A stretch of 64,000 bases of DNA, from NCBI GenBank assembly GCA_010094025.1, contig ML991795.1:1-64000 (forward strand), written 5' to 3'. This DNA is from Viridothelium virens (Eukaryota > Ascomycota > Dothideomycetes > Trypetheliales > Trypetheliaceae). A program made the translations under genes and the position numbers. Shown piece after piece: positions 44,778-55,842 of this stretch; position 1 is the first letter of the stretch, and each line of letters starts with the position of its first letter. A model generated the notes under the pieces. The model saw only the letters and a program-made list of their open reading frames with translations. It searched no databases and was not told where the DNA came from.

Positions 44778-45492
44778 TGGCCATACGTTGCTTCTGAAGT
44801 GATTCACGGAGTGAAACACTAGGCATGAGAGGGACGCGACGTTCTAAAGGAATTTAATTTATCTATGAACGGTATGAAAGACATGCTAAACTACAAAGCA
44901 GATGACCTCCCAAAGTGGACGCCTTCGCTAAGCACATGCATTGCGCCACTAAATGCATCGTTTCGTTGGCAGCCACACCCGGATTTGCACTTAGATAAGG
45001 AGCGCTGTGCTTGGCTGTCATCTGCTGAAAGACATTTTGCTCGTTTAGAACGCGATCCAAGGTATGCCTCCTGATATCACTCATCATGCAAGCAGAAGGA
45101 TAACAGAAAGATTCATTTAGTCGTTCCTAAGGTTGCCTGGCTATCATCTGCTGGAAGGTATTGCGCTCTACTGGGAGGAACTCGTGGGTGATCTTTTCGC
45201 CATTCTCCGCTATGGCAAAGTGTGGAATGGTCGTAGGAAGGGTGTTTTGATAGATTTTGCACGACTCGAAAGCAAACCTCTTGCATTCTGTCCTCAAAAA
45301 ATTTGAATGTCGCTTTCGGGGTCTTGTTCTCAAATGATCCGAAGGAGGCTCCTCGCATCCAGGGTTGAAAGGATTCGAAAGGTATCCCCTTGCTTCCGGT
45401 CCTCACCAAATTTGGATGAGGATCCTATGCGCCCGCTGCCCATGCATTCGTGGTGAAATCTTCCGAGACGAGCTAAGATGTGACTAAAACTT
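44778..45492. other. Intergenic with internally repeated, possibly decayed coding sequence
   Basis: Between converging Tma17-like and verprolin genes. The minus strand carries fragments in shifting frames (for example FFEDRMQEVCFRVVQNL and ENGEKITHEFLPVE) and two pairs of diverged direct repeats (45372-45413 with 45263-45304; 45135-45160 with about 45011-45036). No intact gene could be built. Confidence 0.45.
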
Positions 45493-47000
45493 TTATTCGA
45501 GCAAGCTTAGGTTCAAAGGAACACTACTACCTCTGCCTGCCCTGTATCGTTTGGGCACAGCGGTAAAATCTCTCGGCTTCGGTAATTGGCTATCATCTTG
45601 GAATTTCCATCGTGAATCTTGGATCTGGACAATACCACCTTTGCCACCGTGCTCGTGAGATGGGGCGCTTCCACCGCCTTTTCCACCTGGCGCACCGTTC
45701 GTCAATGTATAACTTGACGCATTGAAGACGGATCGTAGTGGCTGCGAAGGCCCTGGTGGTGCTTCACTGACCGGGCGAGACGGTACGGCAGCAGGAGGCG
45801 GAGGTGGGGCTGAAGGAGCTTTGGGAGCTGCAGCTGGTGGGGGAGGAGGCGCCGATGGAGCTGGAGATGCTAGTGGAGAGGCAATAGGCTGTTGTGGGGG
45901 CGTAGCCACGGGCGACGAACGCCCAAAGGCATTCCGTGCTGCTTGTTGCGCTATGGATGGTGACGATGTTCCATTTCTCACTGGTGGAGGACCAGGCGGA
46001 GGTGGTGCAATGGAGCCCGGTGGCGGTCGAGGAGCGACAGCTGGAGGCGGGGGCGGTGGTGCGGCTGGTGAAGTTGCGGGAGGTCCAACAGCCGGACCTA
46101 ATCCACTTCCTGATGGTTTCCTTGCAGCTGGAGGTGGTATGGGAGGCTTTTTGCCGATTGGAGGTGGTGGTTTCGGCTTCGAGGCAACGACAGGAGCAGA
46201 TGCAGTCGAGAATGCAGTCGGTCTCAGCTTTCCTCTTATGCCCTCGAGAGCAGGGTTTGAGGGCAGTGCGTTTGGAGGTGGAGCGGGGGCGCTCGAACCG
46301 GGTATTCTAGGTGCTGGAGGAGGCCTCGGAGGTGCTGCGGCAGTCGGTGGTTTTGGTGCAGAGGTTTTCCTTGAAGTTTCTGGATCCGAGAGATATGGCG
46401 AAGAACTATCAGCACCTGTATCAATCCCCCCAGTTTTCCGTAACTTGGGTATGCCTCCTGCAAGAATGCCCCCCAATTGTGGGGCTGCTGGGGCTCCTCC
46501 GCTGTCTCCACCGCTTCCTCGTCCTTGGTCGCTATTACTCCTTGCCCGGTTACCTCCTGGGACTGGAGGTGCTAGACCACCGGGAGCTTTCCCTAAGCCA
46601 GGTACTGGAGGAGCTCCGACCGCGGCTGGCCCAGCTGAATCCTTCTTGTCGAGTATTGGTGCAGAACGGTCGTTCGTAACAGCCTTCTTTAATCGTGCAC
46701 CTTTCTCGATGTCGCCCAGCAATGCTCCCTGGAACAGAATGAGCTGAGTTCATTGGTATATGTACGAGCAACCACATTCTCACTTCCCGTCATGGGAGGT
46801 GAGAATGTGGTTGCCTCAGCTTCAAGCTGAATCAGGTCATGAGGTTTCTCACTTACCCTATTCTTGCTGGTCGAAGCAGGTGGCCTCGAGGGCACATTGT
46901 TTTTGCCTGGAGGTCCTCCTGGAGGTGGAGGTGGAGGTGGGGGTCCTGCGCCGAATCCAGGCGGCGGAGGTGGAGGTGGTGGAGGTGGAGGAACGGCCAT
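45493..47000 (-). CDS. Verprolin / WASP-interacting protein
   Basis: Exons 47000-46857 and 46728-45493 with intron 46729-46856 (GTAAGT..TTCCAG, 128 nt) give 459 residues. The N-terminus is a poly-Pro run (M-A-V then P12) as in WIP family members. WH2 actin-binding motifs are visible as ALLGDIEKGARLKKAV and LGGILAGGIPKLRKTG. The middle is Pro-rich with many profilin/SH3-type runs (APPPPPP). The C-terminus has the WASP-binding segment WKFQDDSQLPKPRDF then KRYRAGRGSSVPLNLSLLE. Verprolin (Vrp1) binds actin and Las17/WASP to promote Arp2/3 actin patches in endocytosis. The intron contains a long perfect hairpin (46768-46814). Confidence 0.95.
46768..46814. repeat. Perfect 16-bp hairpin in verprolin intron
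   Basis: GCAACCACATTCTCAC (46768-46783) is the exact reverse complement of GTGAGAATGTGGTTGC (46799-46814). The 15-nt loop itself pairs CCC with GGG, so the stem can extend towards 20 bp around a 5-nt loop. It is wholly within the 128-nt intron. It may be a structured RNA, a small-RNA precursor or a transposon footprint. Confidence 0.85.
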
Positions 47001-47300
47001 TACTGGGAGACCTTGAGATTGCGTTGATGGCGTTTTGACGTCTCACTCTGTCGTGAACCACCGTAGCGTGATCCAATGGCTATATCTTTCCGATAGCCTC
47101 TTTATGTTAGGGATGTCATTGTGCCCGGAAGGCCGGGTGGAAGTGGTACTAGAAGTTTGCCTACCGACTGTGGTAACGTTTGTTGGTCGTCACAACCTGT
47201 GGCTCAGTCGACGCCACATCTCAAAGCTCAAGGACCCACCGCAATTCTCCGAACAGTTCCACATGCGACCCATTGACTTACGTCCAGAGGCACAAACAGA

Positions 47301-48548
47301 ATGCAATTAAATTCACTGTCCAGAGCTGGGGTTGGTTCTGTTTGTCAAATTTGCCAATTTTACTCCGCATATCAAAGATTACAGACGCGCCGTATTCAGA
47401 CTCTTGCGGCTCACTTCAGACCGCCCTCGAATCAAGCTTCTCGTGTGCCCTTACTTAACTCAAGACGAACGAGGCAAGCTTCATCATCACGGAAAGCACA
47501 GAGTACAACTTGGCGACGACATTTCAACGATCGGCCGCAAGCCGCCTTAGCACATGCTGCTATTGGCATTGGCGAATTGCAACGGGAAGCAGACAGGATT
47601 TTAAAGCATGAAAAGGTGCCATCAGAGGAAGAGACATTGGCCGTCTTGCGAAAGTTTGAAGGGGTGACAGATTCGATACTTGGTGAAAACAGAGGAGAAC
47701 AAATAGAATCGCAAGGTCGAGACGGAACTCCAGCTTCAGCACTGCTCTCACTAGACGGCAAACCGAGTCCCCCCATTTCAGCCGGCAAAACGGTCGAACT
47801 GATCTCAAATCTGGCCTACACCGTCGTGAAGCATCCCACAGTCTTCATCTCCCCCCAAATCCTCCAAGTCTACACCACACTACAAGCCTCGCTCCAACGC
47901 CCTTCCACGCTCCCTGAGATATTCGACCTCTACGCCAGCAAACCCATCCCGCAACCCAACACCTACCCTATCAAATACACCACACCCAACCATGCCGCCG
48001 CCGCAAACGCAATCCCCTACCGCCTCGCCACTCTCGCCATCAACTCCGCCATCACCACCAAATCCCTCCCAACCGCCCTCTCAATCATCGAAACCAGCTT
48101 CCGCGCCCCCGCCTACCAGCGCTCCAAAGCGCTGAAATCCGGTCTCCCCCCCATCATCGGCTTCTCGCTCGCCCCCTTCGCCGCCTACGCCCTCGCCTCA
48201 CACTTCTCGCTGCTCAGCAACGCGCTGGACCCTGCGATCGCGACGCCGGCCGCCGCCGCGGGCATCCTTGCGTACGTCGGCTGCGTGGGGACGATCGGTT
48301 TCGTGGCGATCGCGACGGCGAACGATCAGATGAGGCGGGTGACGTGGGTAGATGGGACGAGGTTGTGGGAGCGCTGGATTCGCGAGGAGGAGAGGGCGGC
48401 GGTGGATCGGGTGGCGCTGGCGTGGGGTCTCCGGGGCACGGATCGCTGGGGGGAGGAGGAGGGCCCGGAGTGGGAGTTTCTGAGGGAGTGGGTGTCGATG
48501 AGGGGGATGGTGTTGGATAGGGTGTCGTTGATGGAGGGGATGGAGTAG
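47301..48548 (+). CDS. Probable mitochondrial membrane protein, uncharacterised
   Basis: Single exon, 415 residues, 300 bp from the divergent verprolin start. The N-terminus is rich in Arg, Ser and Gln without acidic residues for 70 positions (QTRRIQTLAAHFRP-like), consistent with a mitochondrial presequence. A soluble part has ALAHAAIGIGELQREADRI, and two hydrophobic segments near the C-terminus (IIGFSLAPFAAYALASHF and AAAGILAYVGCVGTIGFVAI) precede a charged tail ending RGMVLDRVSLMEGME. The conserved tail is familiar from fungal hypothetical mitochondrial proteins, but I cannot name the family. Inner-membrane location is inference. The later half is very GC-rich. Confidence 0.75.
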   Translation: MQLNSLSRAGVGSVCQICQFYSAYQRLQTRRIQTLAAHFRPPSNQASRVPLLNSRRTRQASSSRKAQSTTWRRHFNDRPQAALAHAAIGIGELQREADRILKHEKVPSEEETLAVLRKFEGVTDSILGENRGEQIESQGRDGTPASALLSLDGKPSPPISAGKTVELISNLAYTVVKHPTVFISPQILQVYTTLQASLQRPSTLPEIFDLYASKPIPQPNTYPIKYTTPNHAAAANAIPYRLATLAINSAITTKSLPTALSIIETSFRAPAYQRSKALKSGLPPIIGFSLAPFAAYALASHFSLLSNALDPAIATPAAAAGILAYVGCVGTIGFVAIATANDQMRRVTWVDGTRLWERWIREEERAAVDRVALAWGLRGTDRWGEEEGPEWEFLREWVSMRGMVLDRVSLMEGME

Positions 48549-49130
48549 AGGGTCTGGGGGATTTGGAAAGTGGGAATGCATTGAGTCCTGACGTTGGTGC
48601 GTTTGCTATAGCAGCAGCACCTATGGGACCTACGAGGTGATGTTGTGAAAAGCAAGTGGGGACTTGGGATTGCCGTCGAATATATGGTTCCGATCACCAT
48701 TCTCTTAAATCTTCCCTAAATGAGTACGCGAGGTATTCGATGGTGTCTGAATTTTACGTGAAGTCACGCCCTACAACTTATTGTTGGTATTTCGACTTCG
48801 TCAGTGCTAAACACGGTGAATGCCCTATCGTTCTGCGTCTACCTACACTGGCAGGCTGCATAGGATGGTCAGCGTAGGATACCATCTGGGGGCTGTCAAA
48901 AATTCTAAGGGACTAGCAGGTTTGAACTAATTGGTAGAGGATTCTTGTAGTTTCGTGGGTCGAGGAAATGCCCTCATACCCTTATTTCTCGGGTTAAGCC
49001 GCAATGCAACATTCTTGACCGCGTAGAGTGGCCACTGGTTAAAGACTGCTGGTATAATACTTCAAATTTATTTCCTTCGTCACTACCTAATTTCTCTACC
49101 TCGCTATTCACGGTGAAGTTGCTGAGGCCA
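48549..49130. other. Intergenic, convergent 3' ends
   Basis: About 580 bp. A 3' exon of the F-box gene could extend into about 49000-49130, as a GT donor (GTAAGC) precedes its stop; the join would add only a few residues. No other gene seen. Confidence 0.45.
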
Positions 49131-50222
49131 CTATTGGACTCTGCCCAGTACGCAAGCACGTATCTCGGCAAGTAAATACGGTGCATCGCTTACCCTCGGT
49201 CCATCTTGGAAAAACTGATGCGTCTGCGGTGCCTCCTTCAATGCCTCAACCTGACTTCTTATTTGCGTCAACCTTGCTCTCCACTTGCCATTTCCTACGT
49301 CCTCAACCTTTCTGCCCGCTGAGACCGTCAGCATGACATCGATACCCTCTATCCCCTGCATAATCAACGCTGAAAGCCAAAGGCTTTGCTTCCAGTAAAA
49401 TTCCCACAACACATCTACCCCTTCCTCAACGGCCCGCGAAGACGGTTCAGAAAATTGCGGCCCAATCTCCGACATTACTGATTTCCAACATCGAGACCAT
49501 TCGGGGCAGCGCATGATTCCCATCAGGGCCAACTGATTGTGTGTCGTCCATAAAGTCGGCCACTTCTTATATGGTCCTGTTTCCAGCACCTCCAGGTATG
49601 GATGTGGAGGGGAGCACATAGGGTCTGGTATGCAATACTTCACAAACTCCAATCTTAGCTCGTATCCAAAGCTCGGCAATCCTTCCCCCGGATACAATAC
49701 CGCGTCCATGTCGCACCGAAATAGCTCTGCGTATATTAGCAGCTGCAGCGCTATCGGCTTCGGATCCATGGCCAGCCACACCGCGCCGCTGAACACGAAT
49801 CCCTCTTCGTTCTCAGGCATCATCCCAGCGACAGCGGCATAAAGAGGCTTCAGCACACGAAATCGGGTCTGGTGCATCCTTCGGATGTCGTCTATGCGCA
49901 GACCACAGGTCTTGAGGCACAGAGCTAAGAGACCATCTACGCCGTCGCGGAAGGCATCGCGGAGTTCCAGGGTACGGGAAGCATCGGCAAGCGCCCAGCT
50001 AGAAAGTTGGCGTCCACAGCATAAGATGAGAAAGTGTGGGTCCGGGTCGATATAGATGCTATTTTGCGCAGCAGCGAGGCGAAGAATAGCGTTCGGTGAG
50101 GTAAGTTGGCAAGCACTCCGAAAAGAATGGCAGGTATTGGAAAGGTTGATGTGGTCCTCGATTGTAGGAAGCCCAGAGTATACGAGTGAAAGCAGCTCAG
50201 GAGGAAGGGACAGAGTATGCAT
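49131..50222 (-). CDS. F-box protein, function unknown
   Basis: Single exon, 363 residues from the ATG at 50222. The first 45 residues form an F-box: LPPELLSLVYSGLPTIEDHI then SNTCHSFRSACQL. The rest is a helical domain with no recognised repeats (GLLALCLKTCGLRIDDIRR, YCIPDPMCSPPHPYLEVL, KSVMSEIGPQFSEPSSRAVE), typical of the large, fast-evolving fungal F-box families. F-box proteins deliver substrates to SCF ubiquitin ligases through Skp1; the substrate here is unknown. A possible intron at the 3' end (donor GTAAGC in the last codons) could change the final ~16 residues. Confidence 0.8.
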   Translation of the reverse strand: MHTLSLPPELLSLVYSGLPTIEDHINLSNTCHSFRSACQLTSPNAILRLAAAQNSIYIDPDPHFLILCCGRQLSSWALADASRTLELRDAFRDGVDGLLALCLKTCGLRIDDIRRMHQTRFRVLKPLYAAVAGMMPENEEGFVFSGAVWLAMDPKPIALQLLIYAELFRCDMDAVLYPGEGLPSFGYELRLEFVKYCIPDPMCSPPHPYLEVLETGPYKKWPTLWTTHNQLALMGIMRCPEWSRCWKSVMSEIGPQFSEPSSRAVEEGVDVLWEFYWKQSLWLSALIMQGIEGIDVMLTVSAGRKVEDVGNGKWRARLTQIRSQVEALKEAPQTHQFFQDGPRVSDAPYLLAEIRACVLGRVQ

Positions 50223-51541
50223 TGCGAAACGCTGTAACAATCTTCCGATAAAATAGGATTCGAGGAAGTGGATGATAGGAGCCGTGTTGAAGTAGCAGTG
50301 TAAGCTACGCTATGGATCTTCGATAATAACTGAGACCTGGTGAAGAAGTGTACGTTGAGCTACGGATGTGCGAGATTTTTTATACTAGAGCTTGTGATGA
50401 ACGTTACAAGAGTGTTAAATCACACTGACCAAGCAGGCGCAGCAATCACACTATTACGGCGTGATCAAGGAGTGACATATTGTGTTTCACGGGTCGGTCT
50501 TGATGTCTAATAGGGAGTGACACAATCCTCGACCTTCACGAATCTTGCTGACGTTTAATGGTCTTGCCTTGCATTGAAAGGTGGCGTAGAGTAAATCCCT
50601 ACAGTTTGCGAAGAACTTGAGCTACTTACTGCTCCACACAACTTACTGTGCCGGTAATTCTGCACACGCTGTCCTATTGCAGAAGCTCATCGGTCAGGCG
50701 TCATGAGAGACGGATGCGTCTGGCTTTGAAAGACATCACTCCCTTACACCATAGCATGGTAAAGGCTCTGGGTGGGATTAAGGTGTCGTTAGAATGCAGT
50801 TGTTGAACCTGGCTGCTCCACGTCTAGTTCGATGTTAAAAAAAAATCGTAGAAGCATATAGCGTTCTCGCGAGGGTGGTGCATTTTGATCTGAAGCTGAA
50901 CTGGCCAAGCCATCCAAATATGATTCGCTCCACTCTAATCTCGGGACAAGCTTTCGGCCGATGCACAGTCACGTGATGGCAATTCAACAGCACTCGGAAA
51001 GCCTCGGATATGCCAAGAACAATCTTGACGATGAGCATCATTTAAAACCTAGGTATGGCACTGGAGCAGCTCATTGTATCTTACTACCAGCCAGAAAAAT
51101 ATCATGAAGCTATCGATGTAAAATTCACGTTTTGGCGATAAGATTAGGAGCTCGAACGCTTGACTTTAAGGGCAGCTTCAGTTTTCCCCATGCTTACCTC
51201 CCTCCGTATCCTTGGAAATTCTGGTTCAGCATGGTCTATAAGAGTCCCACGACTTTCAGAAGAAGTTCTCGAGCTCCTCGAGGTGTATGCACAATGGAGT
51301 GTAAGGTCGATGCCGAAACAGATGCGAGAAGGGGACATCTAGGTAGGACTAACTAGCAATTTGGATCAACAATAAGGCGAGGAAAGACAAGCCCCAAAGT
51401 TAAGTAGCCCAGTACCTAAAACTGACCGAGCGTTGAAGGACAGCCAAATCCGCAAAATAAGGGAGTTTTGAAGGCAGTCATTAGCAATTCGTTGCTTTCT
51501 CCCCATTGTCTACATTTCCGACTCCTTTCAGTATCTCGGGA
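50223..51541. other. Intergenic, no supported gene
   Basis: Promoter of the F-box gene followed by AT-rich sequence with short frames only. No repeat or RNA gene recognised. Confidence 0.45.
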
Positions 51542-51805
51542 CTAAAACACAGCCAGGCCAACACCGCTAGCATAGCCACCCAAAACCAGGGATGCTAACC
51601 ATTGTTTCGTCCTCGACTGAGGCACTTTAGCTTCGAGAATATCTGAGCACTCTTCCGGGCTGATCTCTTTCATAGTCTTGACAGAAATCGGATGTCGCGC
51701 TGCGGTGCCTATCAATTTCAGCCGTATTGCGGTATTGTTCTCTGCCTTGTCCTCAGCGATTTTTGCCTTTTCGAATACGCTAAGACCAGGAGTGACAATG
51801 AAATC
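51542..51805 (-). pseudogene. Coding-like fragment, C-terminal end of an unrecognised protein
   Basis: An 87-codon minus-strand frame ending at 51542 reads like real protein (VTPGLSVFEKAKIAEDKAEN, HPISVKTMKEISPEEC) and finishes with a hydrophobic tail (WLASLVLGGYASGVGLAVF) that may be a membrane anchor. It starts without an ATG, directly after a TGA. Other minus-strand pieces upstream to about 52130 (LIPLACGGRKAHETGYPGEF; KWVCKVTPSMEFWLKKGQG; GWMRWKGVLNNAIGHFHDQ) are in different frames. I could not join them with normal introns. It is best read as a decayed gene beside the polyketide locus; the family is unknown. Confidence 0.4.
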
Positions 51806-52436
51806 TCACGCGTCCGCATAGGCATTACAGTACTACCAATGGAAATTCACCAGGATATCCAGTCTCATGCGCTTTGCGTCCGCCACAAGCCAATGGGATC
51901 AATGATGGTGATGCAATCACGGCCTCAGGTCCGAGCCCCCTGGCCTTTTTTCAGCCAAAACTCCATCGACGGGGTGACTTTGCAAACCCACTTCTCAAGA
52001 ATGTGTTGCCTGCTTTTCGAATTCGAAGCATCAGCATGAACGTAGTCATTTCGAGTACAGCCTCACTTGATCGTGAAAGTGGCCGATTGCGTTGTTGAGA
52101 ACGCCCTTCCACCTCATCCATCCGGTAAGCTGCGCACAGCTAACATCTTAGATGACCCCCAAGTCTTCTAAACAGTGAGTTAAGGAATGCTGATTTGTCG
52201 ACGCGATATTGTGATCTACTTTTGCCTCTCAAGCTCCTTCACCCGAGATCATGAGCAACAGCCTCTTACACAGGAATCGGAGCCTTGCTATTCTTCGGGC
52301 GTAACAAGTCCCCATCCGCGCAATACAACCAGTGCATCCATAGATGGTCATCCCCACAGGCCGGAGGCGCGAATGATACCAACGTCAAGTATTGTCACCA
52401 ATACGTGTATGATTCCACCTGGGAGATTCGATTACA
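51806..52436. other. Intergenic with decayed minus-strand coding pieces
   Basis: Continuation of the broken-gene signal up to about 52130; the rest is featureless. Confidence 0.4.
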
Positions 52437-53534
52437 TCAAGTAGAGATGGGCTCCACCTGAACATTGACGGCTGACGAACTCTTCGCCTCCGCAAAGCGC
52501 CGCGTGGAATTTTGCTGCATCGCTTCCACAGAGTACCATTTCTTCTTGCCGCCTCTCATCTCGAAAGCGACCTTGCCGTCGTTGGCCAGCTTACGAAGCA
52601 CCTCGTCAATGAATGGCTCCAAGACGAGAGACCGCGTGCCCTCGTCCAGCGCCTCACCGTAGATCTCGGTTACGATATCCTTGACCATGGCGCTCTTGTC
52701 GCCACGGCTGCGAATTCGGTTTAGCGCTTGCATGACTTGCCTCTCACGCCGCCATTTCTGGCTCAACTCCCCGGCGATTTTGGCCTGCAAGTTGGTGATT
52801 GTGACCCCGTGCGCAGGATAGCCAGTTGCGCACATCTGGGCTTTCATCTTCTGCAAGCTGGACATGAAGGTGCCTAGGTCCTCTACCGCGCTGGTACCGT
52901 GACCGAGGATGTTGTCGCCAGTGAACATGGCCTGCTCCTCCTCCAGGATGAAACACATATGGTCTTCTGAGTGACCAGGCACGTGGAGAGCGCGGACGGT
53001 TGCGCCTTCGACCCTGAATATCTGCCCGTCGGTGATGCCCTGCTGGCCCCTGTCCGGTTCGTTCTTGTAGATGGAATCCTTGAGATACGGGAATAGGCGC
53101 AAAAGATCGGGAACGCCACCCGTGTGGTCGCCATGCCAATGAGTTAGTAGGACGTGGGACAGGCTAATGTTCATAGATTTGAGCGTCGATGCAATCAGTT
53201 CCGCCCATTCTGGCTCACCACCAGAGGTATCAATGACGATTCGTTGACGGCCGGTGCCTATGATGAATGTGTTGGTTCCTTGAAAAGTGAACTACGCAGA
53301 AGTTTCAGCCACTAGGACTTTCCCATGATTTCGTGTAGCGCAGGATGAAGCATTTACCTTTCCCGGATTCTGACCCAGTACGCGAAGTACTCGGGGTGTG
53401 AGCTGCTCAACGTTTGCTAGCTGGGGTAGGTTTGCTGTTTGGCCCTTGAGATAGTCGTCGAATGCGCAGATGTTCAATGATTTATTAATCTGCCGGTAAC
53501 CGCCCTTGTCGTCTTGCATAGTGCGTGCGTCCAT
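52437..53534 (-). CDS. Metallo-beta-lactamase-type thioesterase of the polyketide locus
   Basis: Exons 53534-53358 and 53291-52437 with intron 53292-53357 (GTAAAT..GCGTAG) give 343 residues. The N-terminal block GGYRQINKSLNICAFDDYL with VLRVLGQNPGKFTFQGTNT is characteristic of fungal atrochrysone carboxyl ACP thioesterases (AptB, MdpF, GedB relatives). The metal site THWHGDHTGG (H110, H112, D114, H115) is complete, with downstream HVPGHSEDH and FTGDNILGHG. It ends with a winged-helix-like extension (LRKLANDGKVAFEM). These enzymes hydrolyse the ACP-bound octaketide released by PKSs that lack a TE domain, matching the TE-less PKS 3.3 kb away. The ATG at 53534 is preferred; the next in-frame ATG (53519) is also possible. 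Confidence 0.93.
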
Positions 53535-55270
53535 GGCTTGCAGCAAGTATTAATGTATTAAAAAGAGTGCAATGACTTTGAATCGAATATCAGCATACGT
53601 CTGTTCTTGCAGCTTTTGTATAGAGACAATTTAAGCTTAATGACGAGACTTGGATAATGCTTGCTCAAAGGAACGTGACGTGAGTCCAGTTGTGCTAACA
53701 AAGTGATAATAAACAAAACACAGACTGCCCTGTGCGGCACAAATTAATGCACGGATCTACTTAGCAACCTTTTCCCGGTGAGTTGGCGCATTTGTCTATT
53801 TCAGAGGCAGCCGTGAGATTCGGACTCCGATGCTACTCTAGTCCATGTAGTCGGAATTACCAGATTGACGAGCCACCACGTCGGTAGGTTTACCGTATCA
53901 GATCGGTGGGGCTGCGAAAGCCATCAGGCTTATGAAACTACCAGGACAGTAAAACCATCAGACCGGTAAAACTTAGAGGTAGATACTGTACCAGGACCGA
54001 CGATCGGCCCTACGGACGGCTGCCACTACCTAGCTTTTAGCAGAGCGTTGCTCACGACGCGTCCGGAAATAATTCCAACAAGCACCCATATCAGCATACC
54101 CTCACATTGTCTGCGCATCATTTCCTATCAAGATTTTTTTCGAATGAGTTTTGCTCCGAGAAACTGTTGTTGAAAGTCCCGATTTTGTTTCGAGACTCGG
54201 GGCAATCCGTGAATTTCCGCAGGGTCCCTTAGGGAGCTCGGAAACTCTTGGGATGATAGGAATTGGAATCTCTCCGAGGGCATGTAAGTAAGACAGAATG
54301 AGATCTTGGTGGACTGCATTGTAAGACAATAGTATGCACACTGTTCAAGTCTGTACCCGCGGTAAATCTGGCCCCGCACTATCGTAGACTGAGATCCTGC
54401 AGTACATAAGGTACTCCGTACACAAGCCCAGAATTGTGCCGACTATGGGGCGCAGGGAGACGACATGTAGCCACATCCATCTACCTAGCAACTTCTGGAA
54501 AGTCACTCAGTTATATCGCCTATGCCGCTACCGACGCTATATTATCTGCCCGGCATACTCGTCGTTGGTCGGAGCCTCCGTCGGATCAGTGAAGGGTACA
54601 ATAGCGATTGCCGTCCTACCAGCCGCCATCCACTCTATTTGAGCCACGGCTTCCAGTTCCTAGCACGCTGAAACAGGCTAATGTATGGATACAGGCAAGG
54701 CGCCGCAAGGAATACGTGAATCTGCATAAATGGTTGCAGTCACCAAGACGAGCCTATTGGCGGCCTGGATGAGATAGAATCAGCGTCCAGCCACTGCGGC
54801 TGAGAGGCTCATCGTGGGGCCTAATTCAAACCGAATATAGCAGTCGATGCAGATTTCGGCCCATACTATGCAAGAATGACTGAACATCTAACGAAACAGG
54901 CCTCTTCCTAAAGCGGTGGCCCGTAAGCCAATCTTTGAAGCTGCAGAGTCAAGTAGCCGCGCCATTGCTTGTGCGTGTATCGAGTGCAGCGATTTGGCTA
55001 TAACCACACTTGTATGGACTGCCGATACGGCGAACTGAACTGACCTGGGGCTACGACGCCTCGGGATTACCAACAAAAGCACTCAATGGAGACCGGTAAT
55101 AATGTCTTATCCATTGTCCATCGGGCTAAATCAACGCCCCAAAGCTGTCGCATCACACATGCAGTTCCCCTTTTCTTTTCACTCCTTTCTCCGAAACCAC
55201 GGACGTATTTCATATCTCTCTCATGACGCATGAGTATGATAGTACAAACATTAGTCTGGATAGGTGAACT
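53535..55270. promoter_or_regulatory. Divergent promoter region of the polyketide locus, no gene seen
   Basis: 1.7 kb between the divergent thioesterase and decarboxylase genes. It contains a CGG-N8-CCG dyad at 53882-53895 and a repeated ATCAGAYCGGT word (at about 53897 and 53957), which could serve a Zn2Cys6 regulator; this is inference. Short frames show no family signal. Confidence 0.4.
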
Positions 55271-55842
55271 ATGACAAGCTTCAACAAGCTCGAAACCACA
55301 ATGTTGTCAAGCTCAACAAAGAGCAAGTACCTCTGCCTGACCATCTGCGGCTACCGGAAACCCGGAATGAGCGAGGAGGATTACCGTAATCATATGATGA
55401 ATGTGTCGGCACCTATGACCAAGGGACTTATGGCCAAGTACGGAATCAAGAGATGGACACAGGTGAATTATTCTGTTGTTATGAAGACGAACTGCACAAA
55501 TTTTTCCACTAACGAGAAATAAGATCCATAATCAAAATGCTACACGCGCCCTGATGGCCGAGCTATACGATCCGCAGATGTGCAACGTCGCGGATTTTGA
55601 CTGTTTCAGTCAAGTGGTATTCGAGACCGTGGAAGACTACAAGCGTATGAAGCAGGATCCGTGGTACAAGGAGCATCTAGTCGATGATCACGAAAAGTTC
55701 GCTGATACCAAGAAAAGCATGTAAGTATGCGCTAAAGCTCACCGACCAAACAGATTTATTAACTTCTGGCAGGATGACTATTGGGTGGATTGAGGAGTTC
55801 GTTAGGGACGGTGAGGTTGTCGACGGTTTTACGATGTCTTAG
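55271..55842 (+). CDS. EthD-domain decarboxylase (atrochrysone carboxylic acid decarboxylase type)
   Basis: Exons 55271-55462, 55524-55720 and 55773-55842, with introns 55463-55523 (GTGAAT..ATAAG) and 55721-55772 (GTAAGT..GGCAG), give 152 residues. The EthD ferredoxin-like fold is visible: [20 protein letters not shown], then [18 protein letters not shown], then [18 protein letters not shown]. Several fungal octaketide clusters (TpcK, ClaH, GedH-type) encode such a small dimeric decarboxylase that converts atrochrysone carboxylic acid to atrochrysone or emodin anthrone. No cofactor is needed. It lies 962 bp upstream of, and on the same strand as, the PKS and divergent from the thioesterase. 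The first Met is used; the internal [10 protein letters not shown] Met is an alternative. Confidence 0.88.

Noticed and set aside
45722-46747. 341-codon plus-strand open frame antisense to verprolin
   Set aside because: It is the mirror of Pro-rich coding (Gly-rich product); the minus strand has WH2 and WASP-binding motifs.
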